In this document: in pieces, positions 8,186 to 18,171 of the stretch
Numbering within the stretch: position 1 is the stretch's first letter
Layout of the letters: the number at the start of each line of letters is the position of its first letter
From: Ectobacillus sp042610425
GTDB lineage: Bacteria > Bacillota > Bacilli > Bacillales > Bacillaceae_G
Direction: 5' to 3'
NCBI RefSeq assembly: GCF_042610425.1
Contig: NZ_JBGJZM010000002.1
Span: forward strand, 124,001-188,000
DNA: 64,000 nt
Program-made: the position numbers and the translations under genes
The notes under the pieces: generated by a model
The model's database searches: none
Told to the model about the DNA's origin: nothing
The model's input: only the letters and a program-made list of their open reading frames with translations

Positions 8186-9007
8186 TTACTCTTCTATATA
8201 TCGCTTGTCGGCATATCCCATCTTACGACGAAGGAATACGACAAGAATAGAAGCTACCACTAGCACAATTGATACTACCTGTGCAATACGTAAAGGTCCT
8301 AACATTAAACTGTCTGTTCGAAGACCCTCTACAAAAAAACGGCCAATGGAATACCAAGTCAAATAAGTGAAGAACAATTCCCCTCGGCGAAGATTCGCTT
8401 TTCTGAGAAGAAGTAATATAATAACGCCTGCGAGGTTCCACAGTGATTCATATAAAAAAGTAGGCTGATAGTACACACCATCAATATACATTTGATTAAT
8501 AATAAAGGTAGGCAAATGTAAGCCTTCTAAAAAGGCACGTGTAACCGGACCGCCGTGTGCCTCTTGGTTCATAAAGTTACCCCAACGACCGATTGCTTGT
8601 CCTAGTAAAATACTTGGGGCGGCAATATCTGCAAGCTTCCAAAAAGATACACCTCGACGACGGGCAAAGATTACAGCCGTCAAAACACCACCAATTAATC
8701 CCCCATGAATGGCTAGACCGCCCTGTCTAATATTAATAATTTGCGAAGGGTTGCTACCATAGTAATCCCATTCAAATGCCACATAATACAAGCGTGCACA
8801 AATAATCGCAATAGGAATGGCAATAAGTACCAAATCAATAAAAATATCTTTTGGCAGGCCTCTTCGCTGTGACTCCCGAATGGCAAGCCATAAGCCAAGC
8901 AACATACCTGACCCGATAATAACACCGTACCAATAAATTGGCAACGGACCTAACTGAATAAATACACGGTCAAAATGTGGCACATTTCCGAGAAGCACAT
9001 TCTCCAC
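8186..9007 (-). CDS. lgt: Prolipoprotein diacylglyceryl transferase
   Basis: An integral membrane enzyme that moves diacylglycerol from phosphatidylglycerol to the lipobox cysteine of prelipoproteins. The 273 residues hold about seven hydrophobic segments and the family signature GRWGNFMNQE, plus the conserved AIHGGLIGG motif. Likely clients in this window are the CccB and multicopper-oxidase lipoproteins. The GTG at 9007 touches its ribosome site (AGGA); an in-frame GTG at 8998 has better spacing, so the true start is uncertain by three codons. It is 18 bp from hprK and probably cotranscribed. Confidence 0.96.
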   Translation of the reverse strand: MENVLLGNVPHFDRVFIQLGPLPIYWYGVIIGSGMLLGLWLAIRESQRRGLPKDIFIDLVLIAIPIAIICARLYYVAFEWDYYGSNPSQIINIRQGGLAIHGGLIGGVLTAVIFARRRGVSFWKLADIAAPSILLGQAIGRWGNFMNQEAHGGPVTRAFLEGLHLPTFIINQMYIDGVYYQPTFLYESLWNLAGVIILLLLRKANLRRGELFFTYLTWYSIGRFFVEGLRTDSLMLGPLRIAQVVSIVLVVASILVVFLRRKMGYADKRYIEE

Positions 9008-9025
9008 TCCTATTCTTTTCTGTTA

Positions 9026-9949
9026 TTAATCTCCTGTTTCAATGGCATTCATCAATCGTTCTGAAAATTGCTGCGCTGCATTTACTCCCATTCGCTTCAG
9101 ACGGAAATTCATGGCTGCCACTTCAATAATAACAGCTAAGTTACGACCAGGGCGTACTGGAAGCGTAATTTTTGTAATTTCTGTGTCAATTATTTTCATC
9201 TTCTCTTCATCGAGGCCCAAACGATCATAGTTTTTATTTTGATCCCACAGTTCAAGATGAATAGCAAGTGAAATACGTTTATGATTTCGAACCGCACCAG
9301 CACCAAATAAGGTCATAACATTTATGATACCAAGGCCACGAATTTCAAGTAGATGTTCAATTAATTCCGGTGAACTTCCGACTAATGTATCTTCATCCTC
9401 TTGTCTAATTTCTACACTATCATCTGCTACAAGACGATGCCCACGCTTTACAAGTTCGAGCGCCGTTTCGCTTTTCCCTACACCGCTTGATCCCATAATC
9501 ATCACACCAACACCATATATATCCACAAGTACCCCGTGAACGGCAGTGGTAGGTGCTAATTTACTTTCCAAATAATTTGTTAATCGACTAGCTAAGCGCG
9601 TCGTTTTTTGCGTTGAACAAAGCAAAGGAACATTTGACTCCTGTGAAGCAAGAAGTAGCTCAGGCGGAACTTCTTGTCCTCTTGTAACAATAATACAAGG
9701 AGTCTCATCGGTACATAACGCTTCCATTCGTTCCTTCTTTTGCTCTGCTGTTAATGTATTAAAAAACGTAATTTCCGTTTTACCTAATAATTGCACACGA
9801 TCAGAAGGATAATATGTAAAAAAACCTGCCATTTCAATACCTGGACGAGACAAGTCACTCGTTTGAATCGAACGATGAATCCCTTTCTCGCCACTCACAA
9901 GATCAAGACGAAAATACTCTATTAAATCCTTCGTACGAACCTTTGGCAT
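9026..9949 (-). CDS. hprK: HPr kinase/phosphorylase
   Basis: A bifunctional enzyme that phosphorylates HPr and Crh on serine at high glycolytic flux and reverses this under starvation; it is central to carbon catabolite repression. The 307 residues show the C-terminal P-loop GSSGVGKSETAL near residue 153 and the downstream HPrK signature around EIRGLGIINV. Its partner Crh is encoded at 1132-1395. The ATG follows GGAGG. It is probably cotranscribed with lgt; a terminator separates it from yvlD upstream. Confidence 0.97.
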   Translation of the reverse strand: MPKVRTKDLIEYFRLDLVSGEKGIHRSIQTSDLSRPGIEMAGFFTYYPSDRVQLLGKTEITFFNTLTAEQKKERMEALCTDETPCIIVTRGQEVPPELLLASQESNVPLLCSTQKTTRLASRLTNYLESKLAPTTAVHGVLVDIYGVGVMIMGSSGVGKSETALELVKRGHRLVADDSVEIRQEDEDTLVGSSPELIEHLLEIRGLGIINVMTLFGAGAVRNHKRISLAIHLELWDQNKNYDRLGLDEEKMKIIDTEITKITLPVRPGRNLAVIIEVAAMNFRLKRMGVNAAQQFSERLMNAIETGD

Positions 9950-10014
9950 GCCGAACCTCCATGTAAAATAAATATGTTAGTTTTACTGTAGCGTTATTGT
10001 AACATTTTTTCAAA

Positions 10015-10043
10015 TGAAAAAACATCTCACACTGTTGAGATGT
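10015..10043 (-). terminator. yvlD terminator
   Basis: ACATCTCA/TGAGATGT arms with a six-base loop, followed on the minus strand by TTTTTT, just after the yvlD stop. Confidence 0.8.
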
Positions 10044-10044
10044 C

Positions 10045-10419
10045 TCATTTACGCTTGGAAAGTGGATTTAACACAGTATTATCTATAAGCATATTAAATA
10101 ACGCAATGAAAATTGCCGCTACAATCGCCGTACCAAATCCTTGTATATGAAAAGCATTGCCAAGAAGGTACTCCACAATTTTCAGAGTAAACGCGTTAAT
10201 GACAATTAAAAAGAAACCAAAGGTAAACACGGTAATCGGCAATGTAATTAAAACCAAAAATGGCTTAACAAACACATTCAAAATCGCTAAAATAACGCTT
10301 GCTACAATTGCCGTCGAAATATTTTCTATGTAAAACGAGTTCGGAGCTAGTATTTTCAGCAGCCCAGAAACCACAATTAAGACAAGACTATTAATTAAAA
10401 TTGATAAAATCCATTTCAT
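10045..10419 (-). CDS. yvlD: Small membrane protein of the YvlD/phage-holin-like family
   Basis: A 124-residue protein with four hydrophobic segments and a short charged tail (NPLSKRK). It matches the DUF360/YvlD family of four-helix membrane proteins. In B. subtilis yvlD lies in a sigma-W-controlled envelope-stress operon (yvlABCD) near hprK; the yvlABC partners are not here. Function is unknown. The ATG follows AAAGGATG. Confidence 0.82.
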   Translation of the reverse strand: MKWILSILINSLVLIVVSGLLKILAPNSFYIENISTAIVASVILAILNVFVKPFLVLITLPITVFTFGFFLIVINAFTLKIVEYLLGNAFHIQGFGTAIVAAIFIALFNMLIDNTVLNPLSKRK

Positions 10420-10605
10420 TTCAGCACATCCTTTTCACCCATTTCTTCCTATTCCATCATACGCTATTTACTGGTAAATCGCCAAGGGCTAATTGAGCTA
10501 TACCCAAGCCCACCTTGTTCTCTGTATGGGCTTAATCCTGGCTCTTTTGACGCCAGCCTGGATGATAATCCGAGCTTGGTTTTCCATTCCTAATTTATAA
10601 AATAA

Positions 10606-10636
10606 GACCACTGAAAAATAGTATTCTTCAGTGGTC
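10606..10636 (-). terminator. CCACTGAAA dispersed hairpin, copy 2 (uvrA terminator)
   Basis: GACCACTGAA/TTCAGTGGTC arms with an 11-base loop, 24 bp after the uvrA stop. The minus strand continues TTATTTTAT, so it can terminate uvrA. The stem is shared with 1070-1101 and 41155-41186. Confidence 0.75.
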
Positions 10637-10659
10637 ATCTTAGAACCCATGGGTTTCCT

Positions 10660-13527
10660 TTACATCATTTCGACTTGTTCAATCTTTTTCTGCATACGGG
10701 CGGTGTCTCGTTCGATTATCGCTTTTAAATATTTTGCGGTGTACGATTTGGTTACCTTCATAACCTGCTCAGGTGTTCCGGTTGCAACGATCATACCACC
10801 TTTGTCGCCGCCTTCTGGTCCTAGATCGATAATATAGTCTGCGGTTTTAATAACATCGAGATTATGTTCGATAACTAAAACGGTATCTCCATTTTCTACG
10901 AGACGTTGCAGCACTACGAGTAACCGTGCGATATCATCGACATGTAATCCTGTGGTAGGCTCATCAAGGATGTAAAGAGTACGTCCGTTAGAACGACGAT
11001 GTAATTCCGATGCAAGCTTCACGCGCTGTGCTTCACCGCCAGATAGTGTTGTCGCTGGCTGACCAAGCTTCATATAACCGAGTCCTACATCCACGAGCGT
11101 TTGTAGCTTACGCTTAATTTTCGGAATGTTTTCGAAAAATTGCAGCCCATCCTCAATCGTCATTTCAAGAACGTCTGAAATACTATTATCCTTATATTTT
11201 ACTTCCAATGTTTCACGGTTATATCGTTTGCCATGGCAAACTTCACAAGGCACATACACATCAGGAAGGAAATGCATTTCAATTTTAATAATGCCATCGC
11301 CTCGGCATGCCTCACAGCGCCCACCCTTCACATTGAAGCTAAAGCGGCCCTTTTGATAACCACGCATTTTCGCTTCGTTCGTTTGGGCAAACACATCGCG
11401 AACATCATCGAATACACCCGTGTAGGTAGCTGGATTACTACGAGGAGTTCTACCGATTGGAGATTGATCAATATCAATCACTTTATCAAGAAGTTCAATC
11501 CCCTTTATTTCTTTGTAAGCACCTGGCTTCGTTTTGGCATTATATAATTGCTGCGCAAGTGTTTTATATAAAATTTCATTAATAAGTGTACTTTTTCCCG
11601 ATCCAGAAACACCGGTAACAGCTGTAAATGTACCAAGCGGAAAAGAAGTCTTTACATTCCGAAGATTATTTTCCTTTGCACCGACAATTTCAATTTTACG
11701 TCCGTCTCCTTTTCGACGTTTCTGCGGAACAGGAATAAACTTTCGGCCCGATAAATAATCTCCGGTTAAGGAGTTCGGATCGTTTCTTACTTCCTCCGGT
11801 GTACCGGCGGATATTACTTCACCGCCGTGAACCCCGGCTCCCGGACCGATATCAATTAAGTAATCGGCTGCTAGCATCGTATCCTCATCATGCTCAACAA
11901 CGATAAGCGTATTGCCTAAATCACGCATATTTTGCAAAGTAGAAATGAGACGGTCGTTGTCACGTTGATGCAAACCAATGGACGGCTCATCTAAAATATA
12001 GAGTACCCCGGTAAGGCGTGAGCCAATCTGTGTGGCGAGCCGAATGCGCTGCGCCTCGCCGCCAGATAAGGTTCCAGCAGAACGATTAAGCGTTAAATAA
12101 TCGAGCCCCACATTAATTAAAAAGCTAAGTCGTTCTTTGATTTCACGAAGAATGAGACGCGCAATTTGCTGTTGTTTTTCCGTTAAGGTAACCGTACTAA
12201 AAAATTCATACGCCTCTTTTACCGATAGCTTTGAAATATCAGCTATATTGGATCCATCTATATAAACAGCAAGTGACTCGGGCTTTAATCTTGCCCCTTT
12301 ACATGTAGGACAAGGCTGCTGCGCCATATATTTTTCCATTTGCTCCCGAATATAATCGGAACTTGTTTCACGGAAGCGCCGTTCAATATTCATCACGACC
12401 CCTTCGAACAAAATATTACTTTCCTTTATTTGTCCGAAGTCATTCACATACCGGAAGTGAATTTTTTCCCCGTCACTTCCGTATAAAATTTTATCCAGTT
12501 GTGATTTGGGAATATCTTTAACGGGTATGTCCATATTAATACCATAATGATTGCACACTGCTTCGAGCATTTGCGGATAATATTGGGAACTTGTTGGCTC
12601 CCATGGTGCAATGGCGTGGTTTCGTAGCGTTAGGCCCTTGTTCGGAATGACTAAATCGAGATCAACCTCAAGCTTCGAACCGAGACCATCACAAGCAGGA
12701 CAAGCGCCAAATGGACTATTAAACGAAAACATGCGCGGCTCAAGCTCACCAATGGAAAATCCGCAATGTGGACATGCATGATGTTCACTAAATAAGAGCT
12801 CGGTTTCGCCGATGACATCAATGAGCACACGGCCTTCGCCTAGCTGCAAAGCAGATTGAAGAGAGTCTGCAAGCCGCGTAGCAACGCCTTCTTTCACAAC
12901 AACGCGGTCAATAATTACTTCTATTGTATGCTTTTTGTTTTTATCCAGTACAATATCATCTGACAGGTCACGAAGTTCCCCGTCCGCCCGAACACGAACA
13001 TATCCTTGCTTTTTAATGTCTTCTAACACCTTTACCTGTGTTCCTTTACGACCAGAAACAATGGGTGCTAGCACTTGAAGCTTCGTTCGCTCTGGAAATT
13101 CTAAAATGCGGTCTACCATTTGTTCAATTGTTTGCGATGTAATTTCAATGCCGTGGTTTGGACAAATTGGTGTGCCTACTCTCGCATACAAAAGGCGCAA
13201 GTAATCGGAAATTTCGGTAACCGTTCCAACCGTTGAACGCGGATTCCGGCTCGTTGTCTTTTGGTCAATGGAAATGGCAGGTGATAGCCCTTCAATGGCA
13301 TCCACATCCGGTTTATCCATCTGTCCGAGAAATTGGCGTGCGTATGCCGATAAGGATTCCACATACCGACGCTGTCCTTCGGCATAAATCGTATCAAATG
13401 CCAGAGAGGATTTTCCGGAACCCGATAGACCGGTTACGACTACAAGCTCATTTCTCGGAATCGTAACATCTATATTTTTTAAGTTATGTGCTCTTGCACC
13501 CTTCACCACAATTTGATTGTTAGCCAA
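10660..13527 (-). CDS. uvrA: Excinuclease ABC subunit A
   Basis: The damage-recognition ATPase of nucleotide excision repair. The 955 residues contain two ABC modules: Walker A GLSGSGKSS near residue 33 and GVSGSGKST near 640, and two LSGGEAQR signatures. Zinc-binding CxxC pairs are visible at CPHCG...CPAC and CEACRGDG...CEVCHG. The start is TTG, seven bases after the uvrB stop, with AAGGATAGG upstream, so the two genes form one LexA-controlled operon. Confidence 0.98.
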   Translation of the reverse strand: MANNQIVVKGARAHNLKNIDVTIPRNELVVVTGLSGSGKSSLAFDTIYAEGQRRYVESLSAYARQFLGQMDKPDVDAIEGLSPAISIDQKTTSRNPRSTVGTVTEISDYLRLLYARVGTPICPNHGIEITSQTIEQMVDRILEFPERTKLQVLAPIVSGRKGTQVKVLEDIKKQGYVRVRADGELRDLSDDIVLDKNKKHTIEVIIDRVVVKEGVATRLADSLQSALQLGEGRVLIDVIGETELLFSEHHACPHCGFSIGELEPRMFSFNSPFGACPACDGLGSKLEVDLDLVIPNKGLTLRNHAIAPWEPTSSQYYPQMLEAVCNHYGINMDIPVKDIPKSQLDKILYGSDGEKIHFRYVNDFGQIKESNILFEGVVMNIERRFRETSSDYIREQMEKYMAQQPCPTCKGARLKPESLAVYIDGSNIADISKLSVKEAYEFFSTVTLTEKQQQIARLILREIKERLSFLINVGLDYLTLNRSAGTLSGGEAQRIRLATQIGSRLTGVLYILDEPSIGLHQRDNDRLISTLQNMRDLGNTLIVVEHDEDTMLAADYLIDIGPGAGVHGGEVISAGTPEEVRNDPNSLTGDYLSGRKFIPVPQKRRKGDGRKIEIVGAKENNLRNVKTSFPLGTFTAVTGVSGSGKSTLINEILYKTLAQQLYNAKTKPGAYKEIKGIELLDKVIDIDQSPIGRTPRSNPATYTGVFDDVRDVFAQTNEAKMRGYQKGRFSFNVKGGRCEACRGDGIIKIEMHFLPDVYVPCEVCHGKRYNRETLEVKYKDNSISDVLEMTIEDGLQFFENIPKIKRKLQTLVDVGLGYMKLGQPATTLSGGEAQRVKLASELHRRSNGRTLYILDEPTTGLHVDDIARLLVVLQRLVENGDTVLVIEHNLDVIKTADYIIDLGPEGGDKGGMIVATGTPEQVMKVTKSYTAKYLKAIIERDTARMQKKIEQVEMM

Positions 13528-13534
13528 CGTTATC

Positions 13535-15514
13535 CTATCCTTCCGCTTTAAGCTCTAGCATGAGATCACGAAGCTCGGCCGCACGCTCGAAATCGAGTGC
13601 CCGTGCTGCTTCCTTCATTTCCATTTCCAGACGAGCAATGACATTTGCCCGCTCCGTTTTGTTCATTTTTTTCTTTGGTGCCTTCGCATCATAGCCTGCT
13701 CCTTCTTCGGCAGCAGACGTTGCACGGATGACATCACGAATTTCTTTCTGTATCGTTTGTGGCGTAATGCCGTGCTCTTGATTGAATGCTTCTTGGATTT
13801 CACGTCGTCGCTTCGTTTCACTGATAGCAACTTCCATCGAATGCGTTATTTTGTCCGCATACATGACGACATGACCATTCACATTACGCGCTGCGCGCCC
13901 CATTGTTTGAATAAGGGAACGTTCGGAACGAAGAAACCCTTCCTTATCCGCATCTAAAATGGCAACGAGCGACACTTCTGGAATATCGAGTCCTTCCCGA
14001 AGAAGGTTAATGCCAACTAGGACATCATACTTTCCTAACCGAAGATCACGAATGATTTCGATCCGCTCTAATGTTTTCACTTCCGAATGAAGATAATTTA
14101 CTTTAATGCCGATATCCTTTAAATAATCGGTTAAGTCCTCCGACATCTTTTTCGTCAGCGTAGTAACAAGGACACGTTCATGTTTGGCAATTCGTTCTTG
14201 TATTTCACCAAGTAAATCATCGATTTGCCCCTCAATTGGTCGAATAGCAATCGTCGGATCAAGTAGGCCAGTTGGGCGAATAATTTGCTGCACGACCTTT
14301 GGTGCAAGATCGAGCTCATACGGTCCTGGCGTTGCTGATACATAAATGGCTTGCTTCACTTTATCCTCAAATTCCCCGAATGTTAGCGGACGATTATCAA
14401 GTGCTGACGGCAAACGAAAGCCATGATCCACTAGCACTTGTTTACGCGCTTGGTCTCCGTTATACATAGCCCGTACTTGCGGAAGCATAACATGAGACTC
14501 ATCGACAATAAGTAAAAAATCGTCTGGAAAATAATCAAGAAGCGTATACGGCGTCGATCCGGCTGGGCGAAGTGTTAAATGACGGGAGTAGTTTTCAATC
14601 CCCGAACAAAACCCCATCTCCGCCATCATTTCTAAATCATAGCGAGTTCGTTGTTCGAGCCGCTGTGCTTCTAATAGGTGGTCCTGCTCACGCAATTCCT
14701 TTAACCGTTCTTCTAGTTCTTTTTCTATATTTTGAATGGCAATCCGCATTTTATCTTCACGCGTTACGAAGTGAGATGCCGGAAAGATGGCAACATGTTC
14801 CCGCTCAGCTAGCACTTCTCCTGTTAACGCATCCACTTCACGAATGCGGTCAATTTCATCCCCGAAAAATTCAATTCGAATACAATGCTCGTCACGGGAC
14901 GCTGGAAAAATTTCGACGACATCCCCGCGCACACGGAACGTCCCGCGTTGGAAATCGATATCATTGCGGGCATACTGCACATCCACAAGCTGACGGAGCA
15001 ATTGATCTCGTCCTTTTTCCATACCAACACGAAGCGAAACGACAAGTTCGCTATATTCTTCCGGCGAACCGAGACCGTAAATACACGAAACGCTGGCAAC
15101 AACGATAACGTCAGATCGTTCAAACAGCGCAGACGTAGCGGAGTGACGCAGCTTATCAATTTCATCATTCACCTTGGAATCTTTTTCAATATATGTATCT
15201 GTCTGCGGTACATACGCTTCTGGTTGATAGTAATCATAATAGCTTACAAAATATTCAACTGCATTGTTCGGAAAAAAGCCCTTTAGCTCACTATACAGCT
15301 GACCCGCTAGCGTCTTATTATGAGCCATAACAAGCGTCGGCTTATTCACCTGCTTAATCACATTCGAAACTGTAAAGGTCTTTCCCGTTCCTGTCGCACC
15401 AAGCAATACTTGATGTCTCTTTCCTTCTTTCACACCTTTCACCAAAGCTTCAATTGCCTTTGGCTGGTCCCCTTGTGGAGAGTACTGGGACACAACTTCA
15501 AACTCATGCTCCAA
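13535..15514 (-). CDS. uvrB: Excinuclease ABC subunit B
   Basis: The helicase-like damage-verification subunit that partners UvrA and UvrC. The 659-residue product has Walker A GATGTGKT, a DESH motif, the SF2 helicase core and a C-terminal UVR domain that recruits UvrC. The reading frame extends 27 codons further upstream, but the TTG at 15514 lies nine bases after GGGGAGG and gives the family N terminus (LEHEFEVVSQYSPQGDQP). The LexA box about 75 bp upstream indicates SOS induction. Confidence 0.97.
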   Translation of the reverse strand: MEHEFEVVSQYSPQGDQPKAIEALVKGVKEGKRHQVLLGATGTGKTFTVSNVIKQVNKPTLVMAHNKTLAGQLYSELKGFFPNNAVEYFVSYYDYYQPEAYVPQTDTYIEKDSKVNDEIDKLRHSATSALFERSDVIVVASVSCIYGLGSPEEYSELVVSLRVGMEKGRDQLLRQLVDVQYARNDIDFQRGTFRVRGDVVEIFPASRDEHCIRIEFFGDEIDRIREVDALTGEVLAEREHVAIFPASHFVTREDKMRIAIQNIEKELEERLKELREQDHLLEAQRLEQRTRYDLEMMAEMGFCSGIENYSRHLTLRPAGSTPYTLLDYFPDDFLLIVDESHVMLPQVRAMYNGDQARKQVLVDHGFRLPSALDNRPLTFGEFEDKVKQAIYVSATPGPYELDLAPKVVQQIIRPTGLLDPTIAIRPIEGQIDDLLGEIQERIAKHERVLVTTLTKKMSEDLTDYLKDIGIKVNYLHSEVKTLERIEIIRDLRLGKYDVLVGINLLREGLDIPEVSLVAILDADKEGFLRSERSLIQTMGRAARNVNGHVVMYADKITHSMEVAISETKRRREIQEAFNQEHGITPQTIQKEIRDVIRATSAAEEGAGYDAKAPKKKMNKTERANVIARLEMEMKEAARALDFERAAELRDLMLELKAEG

Positions 15515-15588
15515 ACCGTTCAACCTCCCCAAACTACAAAATATGTAGTTATATTTTACCACGGGGAGAGGAAAAAATACTAATAATA

Positions 15589-15602
15589 CGAACAAATATT
15601 CG
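15589..15602 (-). promoter_or_regulatory. LexA (DinR) SOS box of uvrBA
   Basis: CGAACAAATATTCG matches the Bacillus consensus CGAAC-N4-GTTCG at nine of ten defined positions. It sits just upstream of uvrB. Confidence 0.85.
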
Positions 15603-15653
15603 TATTATTTTTCTGTTACGGCTTTTTGAGGTGATATCGTCTTTGGGGAAATT

Positions 15654-15683
15654 ACAAAAACGAGGGTGTGGGGAACCCTCGTT
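15654..15683 (-). terminator. Terminator of the first GW-protein gene
   Basis: ACGAGGGT/ACCCTCGT arms followed on the minus strand by TTTTGTAAT, 35 bp after the stop at 15718. Confidence 0.8.
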
Positions 15684-15717
15684 TCGAATAGTTAGGCATG
15701 CAACGTTCAGTAATACA

Positions 15718-17865
15718 TTAATTTTTGATTGGACCAAAAGAGATGTCTAATCCCCATAGGTATTTCGTTAATTTGATGGTACGTCCATCTAATGTAAATG
15801 TACGAGATGAATTATCCTGCGCAACCATGTTAAAGAAGTTTTCTCCTTGCGTTGGTAAAATAGCGGATAATAAATCCTTTACTTTCACTTCGAAGTCCGG
15901 ATCAGTGTTATACAACATCAAATTGATATCGATATCTCCTCCACCAGTTGGAAATAAACTAGCATACTCGTATAGGATATTTCCTTGTATTCCATACTTG
16001 TTATAAACTAACGCTCCAATGGGAGAAGTAAAGAATCCTAAGTTAAGCGCTTTGTCCCGAATTTCTGGAGCTGTATATACGCTGCCATTTGTCGATCCGC
16101 TTGACTGCGCATGTAACACTCGCTCATCGACCCAACCTATTACTTCATTTGCAAATTTAAATTTGATCCAAGTCGTTGCTCCCTTTTTCGCACTTTGAAT
16201 GACATGTACCGTTTGATTGCTGTAATAATTAGTTGGGGCATAGTATTCAGCTGCATACTCCCCGTAAGGAGCCGACCAAATTCCATCTCCATTAGGCGAG
16301 TATTGAACAACTGCATCGTAGTTTTCATCCTTTATATTTTCCAAACCGTTATATTCTTTCGATAATACACGAGAATTTACCCAGCCAATCAGTCCATTCT
16401 TAAGCTGGATTTGGTTCCAGATTGTATCTCCTTTGTTAGCGCTTTTTAAAACCTGAACAGATTGGTAATTATATTCACTTACCCAACCCAAAATATCATC
16501 GCCTGGTTCCCCTTCTGGAGCTTTGTAAATCGCCTCCCAGCTTTCTACCGAACCTAAGACAGCTTGACGATTCTCATCTTTTACGTTATCTAATGTAGAA
16601 AATAAACGAGAATCAACCCAGCCGATATCTTGATTGTCTTTCCTAATATGATACCAAACGGTTTCTCCACCTTTTATACTTTGGACAATTTGTACAGCTT
16701 GATTCGCATAATTGTTCGTAGGTCCTAAGTACCTAGCACCGTATTCCCCGTAAGGCAGGCTCCAAACCCCATCTCCCTTTGAGGTATAGGTAACGGTTCC
16801 TATGCGATTTTCTTCCCTTAAATCGTTTAAATATGACACAGCATGGTCACCATCAATCCAGCCTATAAAGGTTAATGAATCCTTGTTTCGAATTTGATAC
16901 CAATTAACATTTCCTCTTTGAACAATGCTTGTAACAGTCACCTGTTGCAGTGCAAGTTTCTTCGTACTATCTATATATTGCGCTCCTTCAATTCCGTAGG
17001 GCGTTGACCATATCCCATTATCAGGATTGGCTCCTATCACAATGTCCATATTTGCCGGAGTTATCGCGTTTGTATTATCGAGTGCCCTAGCATCAACCCA
17101 ACCAATCTTCCAATCTACTACTACTTTATACCAAGTTACCGACCCAATCTTTGCGCTTTCAAGCAATAGAATATCACTATATGCGTATTTACTCGTTACA
17201 TCTATAAATTCTGCTCCCGGCACACCATACGGCATGGTCCATATCCCGTTACCATGTGTTTCCCCTAATACAGCAGATTGGTTATCGATAGTCTTAATTT
17301 CTGATAGATTGCTTAATGCGCGGCGATCCACCCAGCCAATGACCTTTCCATTAATAGAAATTTGATCCCACACTACATTGTGATAGGTTAATTGCTGCGT
17401 AAGTTGAACGTCTTTACCTGTATATTCATTGGTAGAGCCAATATATTTTGCTCCCTCCATCCCATACGGAGCTGACCAAATGGCATTCCCGTTTGTTTTA
17501 GCCATGATCTGCTTCTCGGATATTTGGGAAACGGAAGGAATATTTTCTTGTAAGACATGGTGGTCTACCCACCCGATATCTTTGCCATCGATTTGAATGA
17601 AATACCATGTCGTAGATCCATAGGTTAATGATGATGTAGCATGAACAATCGTTCCAGCATATAGGGAAACGTCACCTTTATAGGCTGCATTTGCTTCTCC
17701 GTATGGGCGCGTCCAAATGCCATCCCCACTTTTGTTTCCGATTAAGGCATTGATGCTGATTGTGATTGCTTGTTCTTGTGTGTTAGCAGCATGTATACTT
17801 ACTGCTGGATCTGCACACAATCCAATTGTTACTATTGCTGCAATAATAGCTACCCATTTCTTCAT
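15718..17865 (-). CDS. Secreted protein with seven GW (SH3-like) modules, paralogue 1
   Basis: About 715 residues with a signal peptide (MKKWVAIIAAIVTIGL...IHA). Seven modules of about 80 residues each carry the pattern GDGIW-x-x-PYG ... W-x-x-I ... GWVD. Such GW modules bind lipoteichoic acid in Listeria InlB and Ami and in staphylococcal Atl. Module 6 is degenerate (EAIYKAPEGEPG) and module 3 lacks one residue before GWVD. A C-terminal domain of about 110 residues (from YTAPEIRDKALNLGFF to DISFGPIK) is not one I recognise. No catalytic domain is present, so it is probably a surface ligand or adhesin. The in-frame ATG at 17910 has an AGGA site; 17865 is chosen because the paralogue starts MKK there. 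Own terminator. Confidence 0.85.
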   Translation of the reverse strand: MKKWVAIIAAIVTIGLCADPAVSIHAANTQEQAITISINALIGNKSGDGIWTRPYGEANAAYKGDVSLYAGTIVHATSSLTYGSTTWYFIQIDGKDIGWVDHHVLQENIPSVSQISEKQIMAKTNGNAIWSAPYGMEGAKYIGSTNEYTGKDVQLTQQLTYHNVVWDQISINGKVIGWVDRRALSNLSEIKTIDNQSAVLGETHGNGIWTMPYGVPGAEFIDVTSKYAYSDILLLESAKIGSVTWYKVVVDWKIGWVDARALDNTNAITPANMDIVIGANPDNGIWSTPYGIEGAQYIDSTKKLALQQVTVTSIVQRGNVNWYQIRNKDSLTFIGWIDGDHAVSYLNDLREENRIGTVTYTSKGDGVWSLPYGEYGARYLGPTNNYANQAVQIVQSIKGGETVWYHIRKDNQDIGWVDSRLFSTLDNVKDENRQAVLGSVESWEAIYKAPEGEPGDDILGWVSEYNYQSVQVLKSANKGDTIWNQIQLKNGLIGWVNSRVLSKEYNGLENIKDENYDAVVQYSPNGDGIWSAPYGEYAAEYYAPTNYYSNQTVHVIQSAKKGATTWIKFKFANEVIGWVDERVLHAQSSGSTNGSVYTAPEIRDKALNLGFFTSPIGALVYNKYGIQGNILYEYASLFPTGGGDIDINLMLYNTDPDFEVKVKDLLSAILPTQGENFFNMVAQDNSSRTFTLDGRTIKLTKYLWGLDISFGPIKN

Positions 17866-18040
17866 ATGTATTTCATCTTCTTTCTTTGGTAAATTTGAAT
17901 TAGTTGTCATGTTTCCTAAATAATAAAATAAGTGTTATTTTTTAGGATTTTATGTAACAAAATAAAAGTATCATAGGATAAATAAAAAATTTGTCGGATT
18001 TAGTCTGAAAATATAAAATCTTACATTTTATTTCAAAAAA

Positions 18041-18066
18041 AAAGTTCTTCCTATAAGAAGAACTTT
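18041..18066. terminator. Hairpin upstream of the first GW gene
   Basis: AAAGTTCTTC/GAAGAACTTT around CTATAA, with a T tract on the minus strand. It is a second stop after the terminator at 18115-18155. Confidence 0.65.
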
Positions 18067-18114
18067 GCGAAACACGACGAATTATTTACATACTGGTTTA
18101 CGTTTATTTCGCCA

Positions 18115-18155
18115 TAAAAAAATAGGTTGCCCGTTAAACAGGCAACCTATTTTTA
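18115..18155 (-). terminator. Terminator of the second GW-protein gene
   Basis: Fifteen-bp arms ending AAAAATAGGTTGCC and GGCAACCTATTTTT, starting 17 bp after the stop. It is symmetrical with T on both sides. Confidence 0.88.
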
Positions 18156-18171
18156 CAAACTTTGGAATTTA

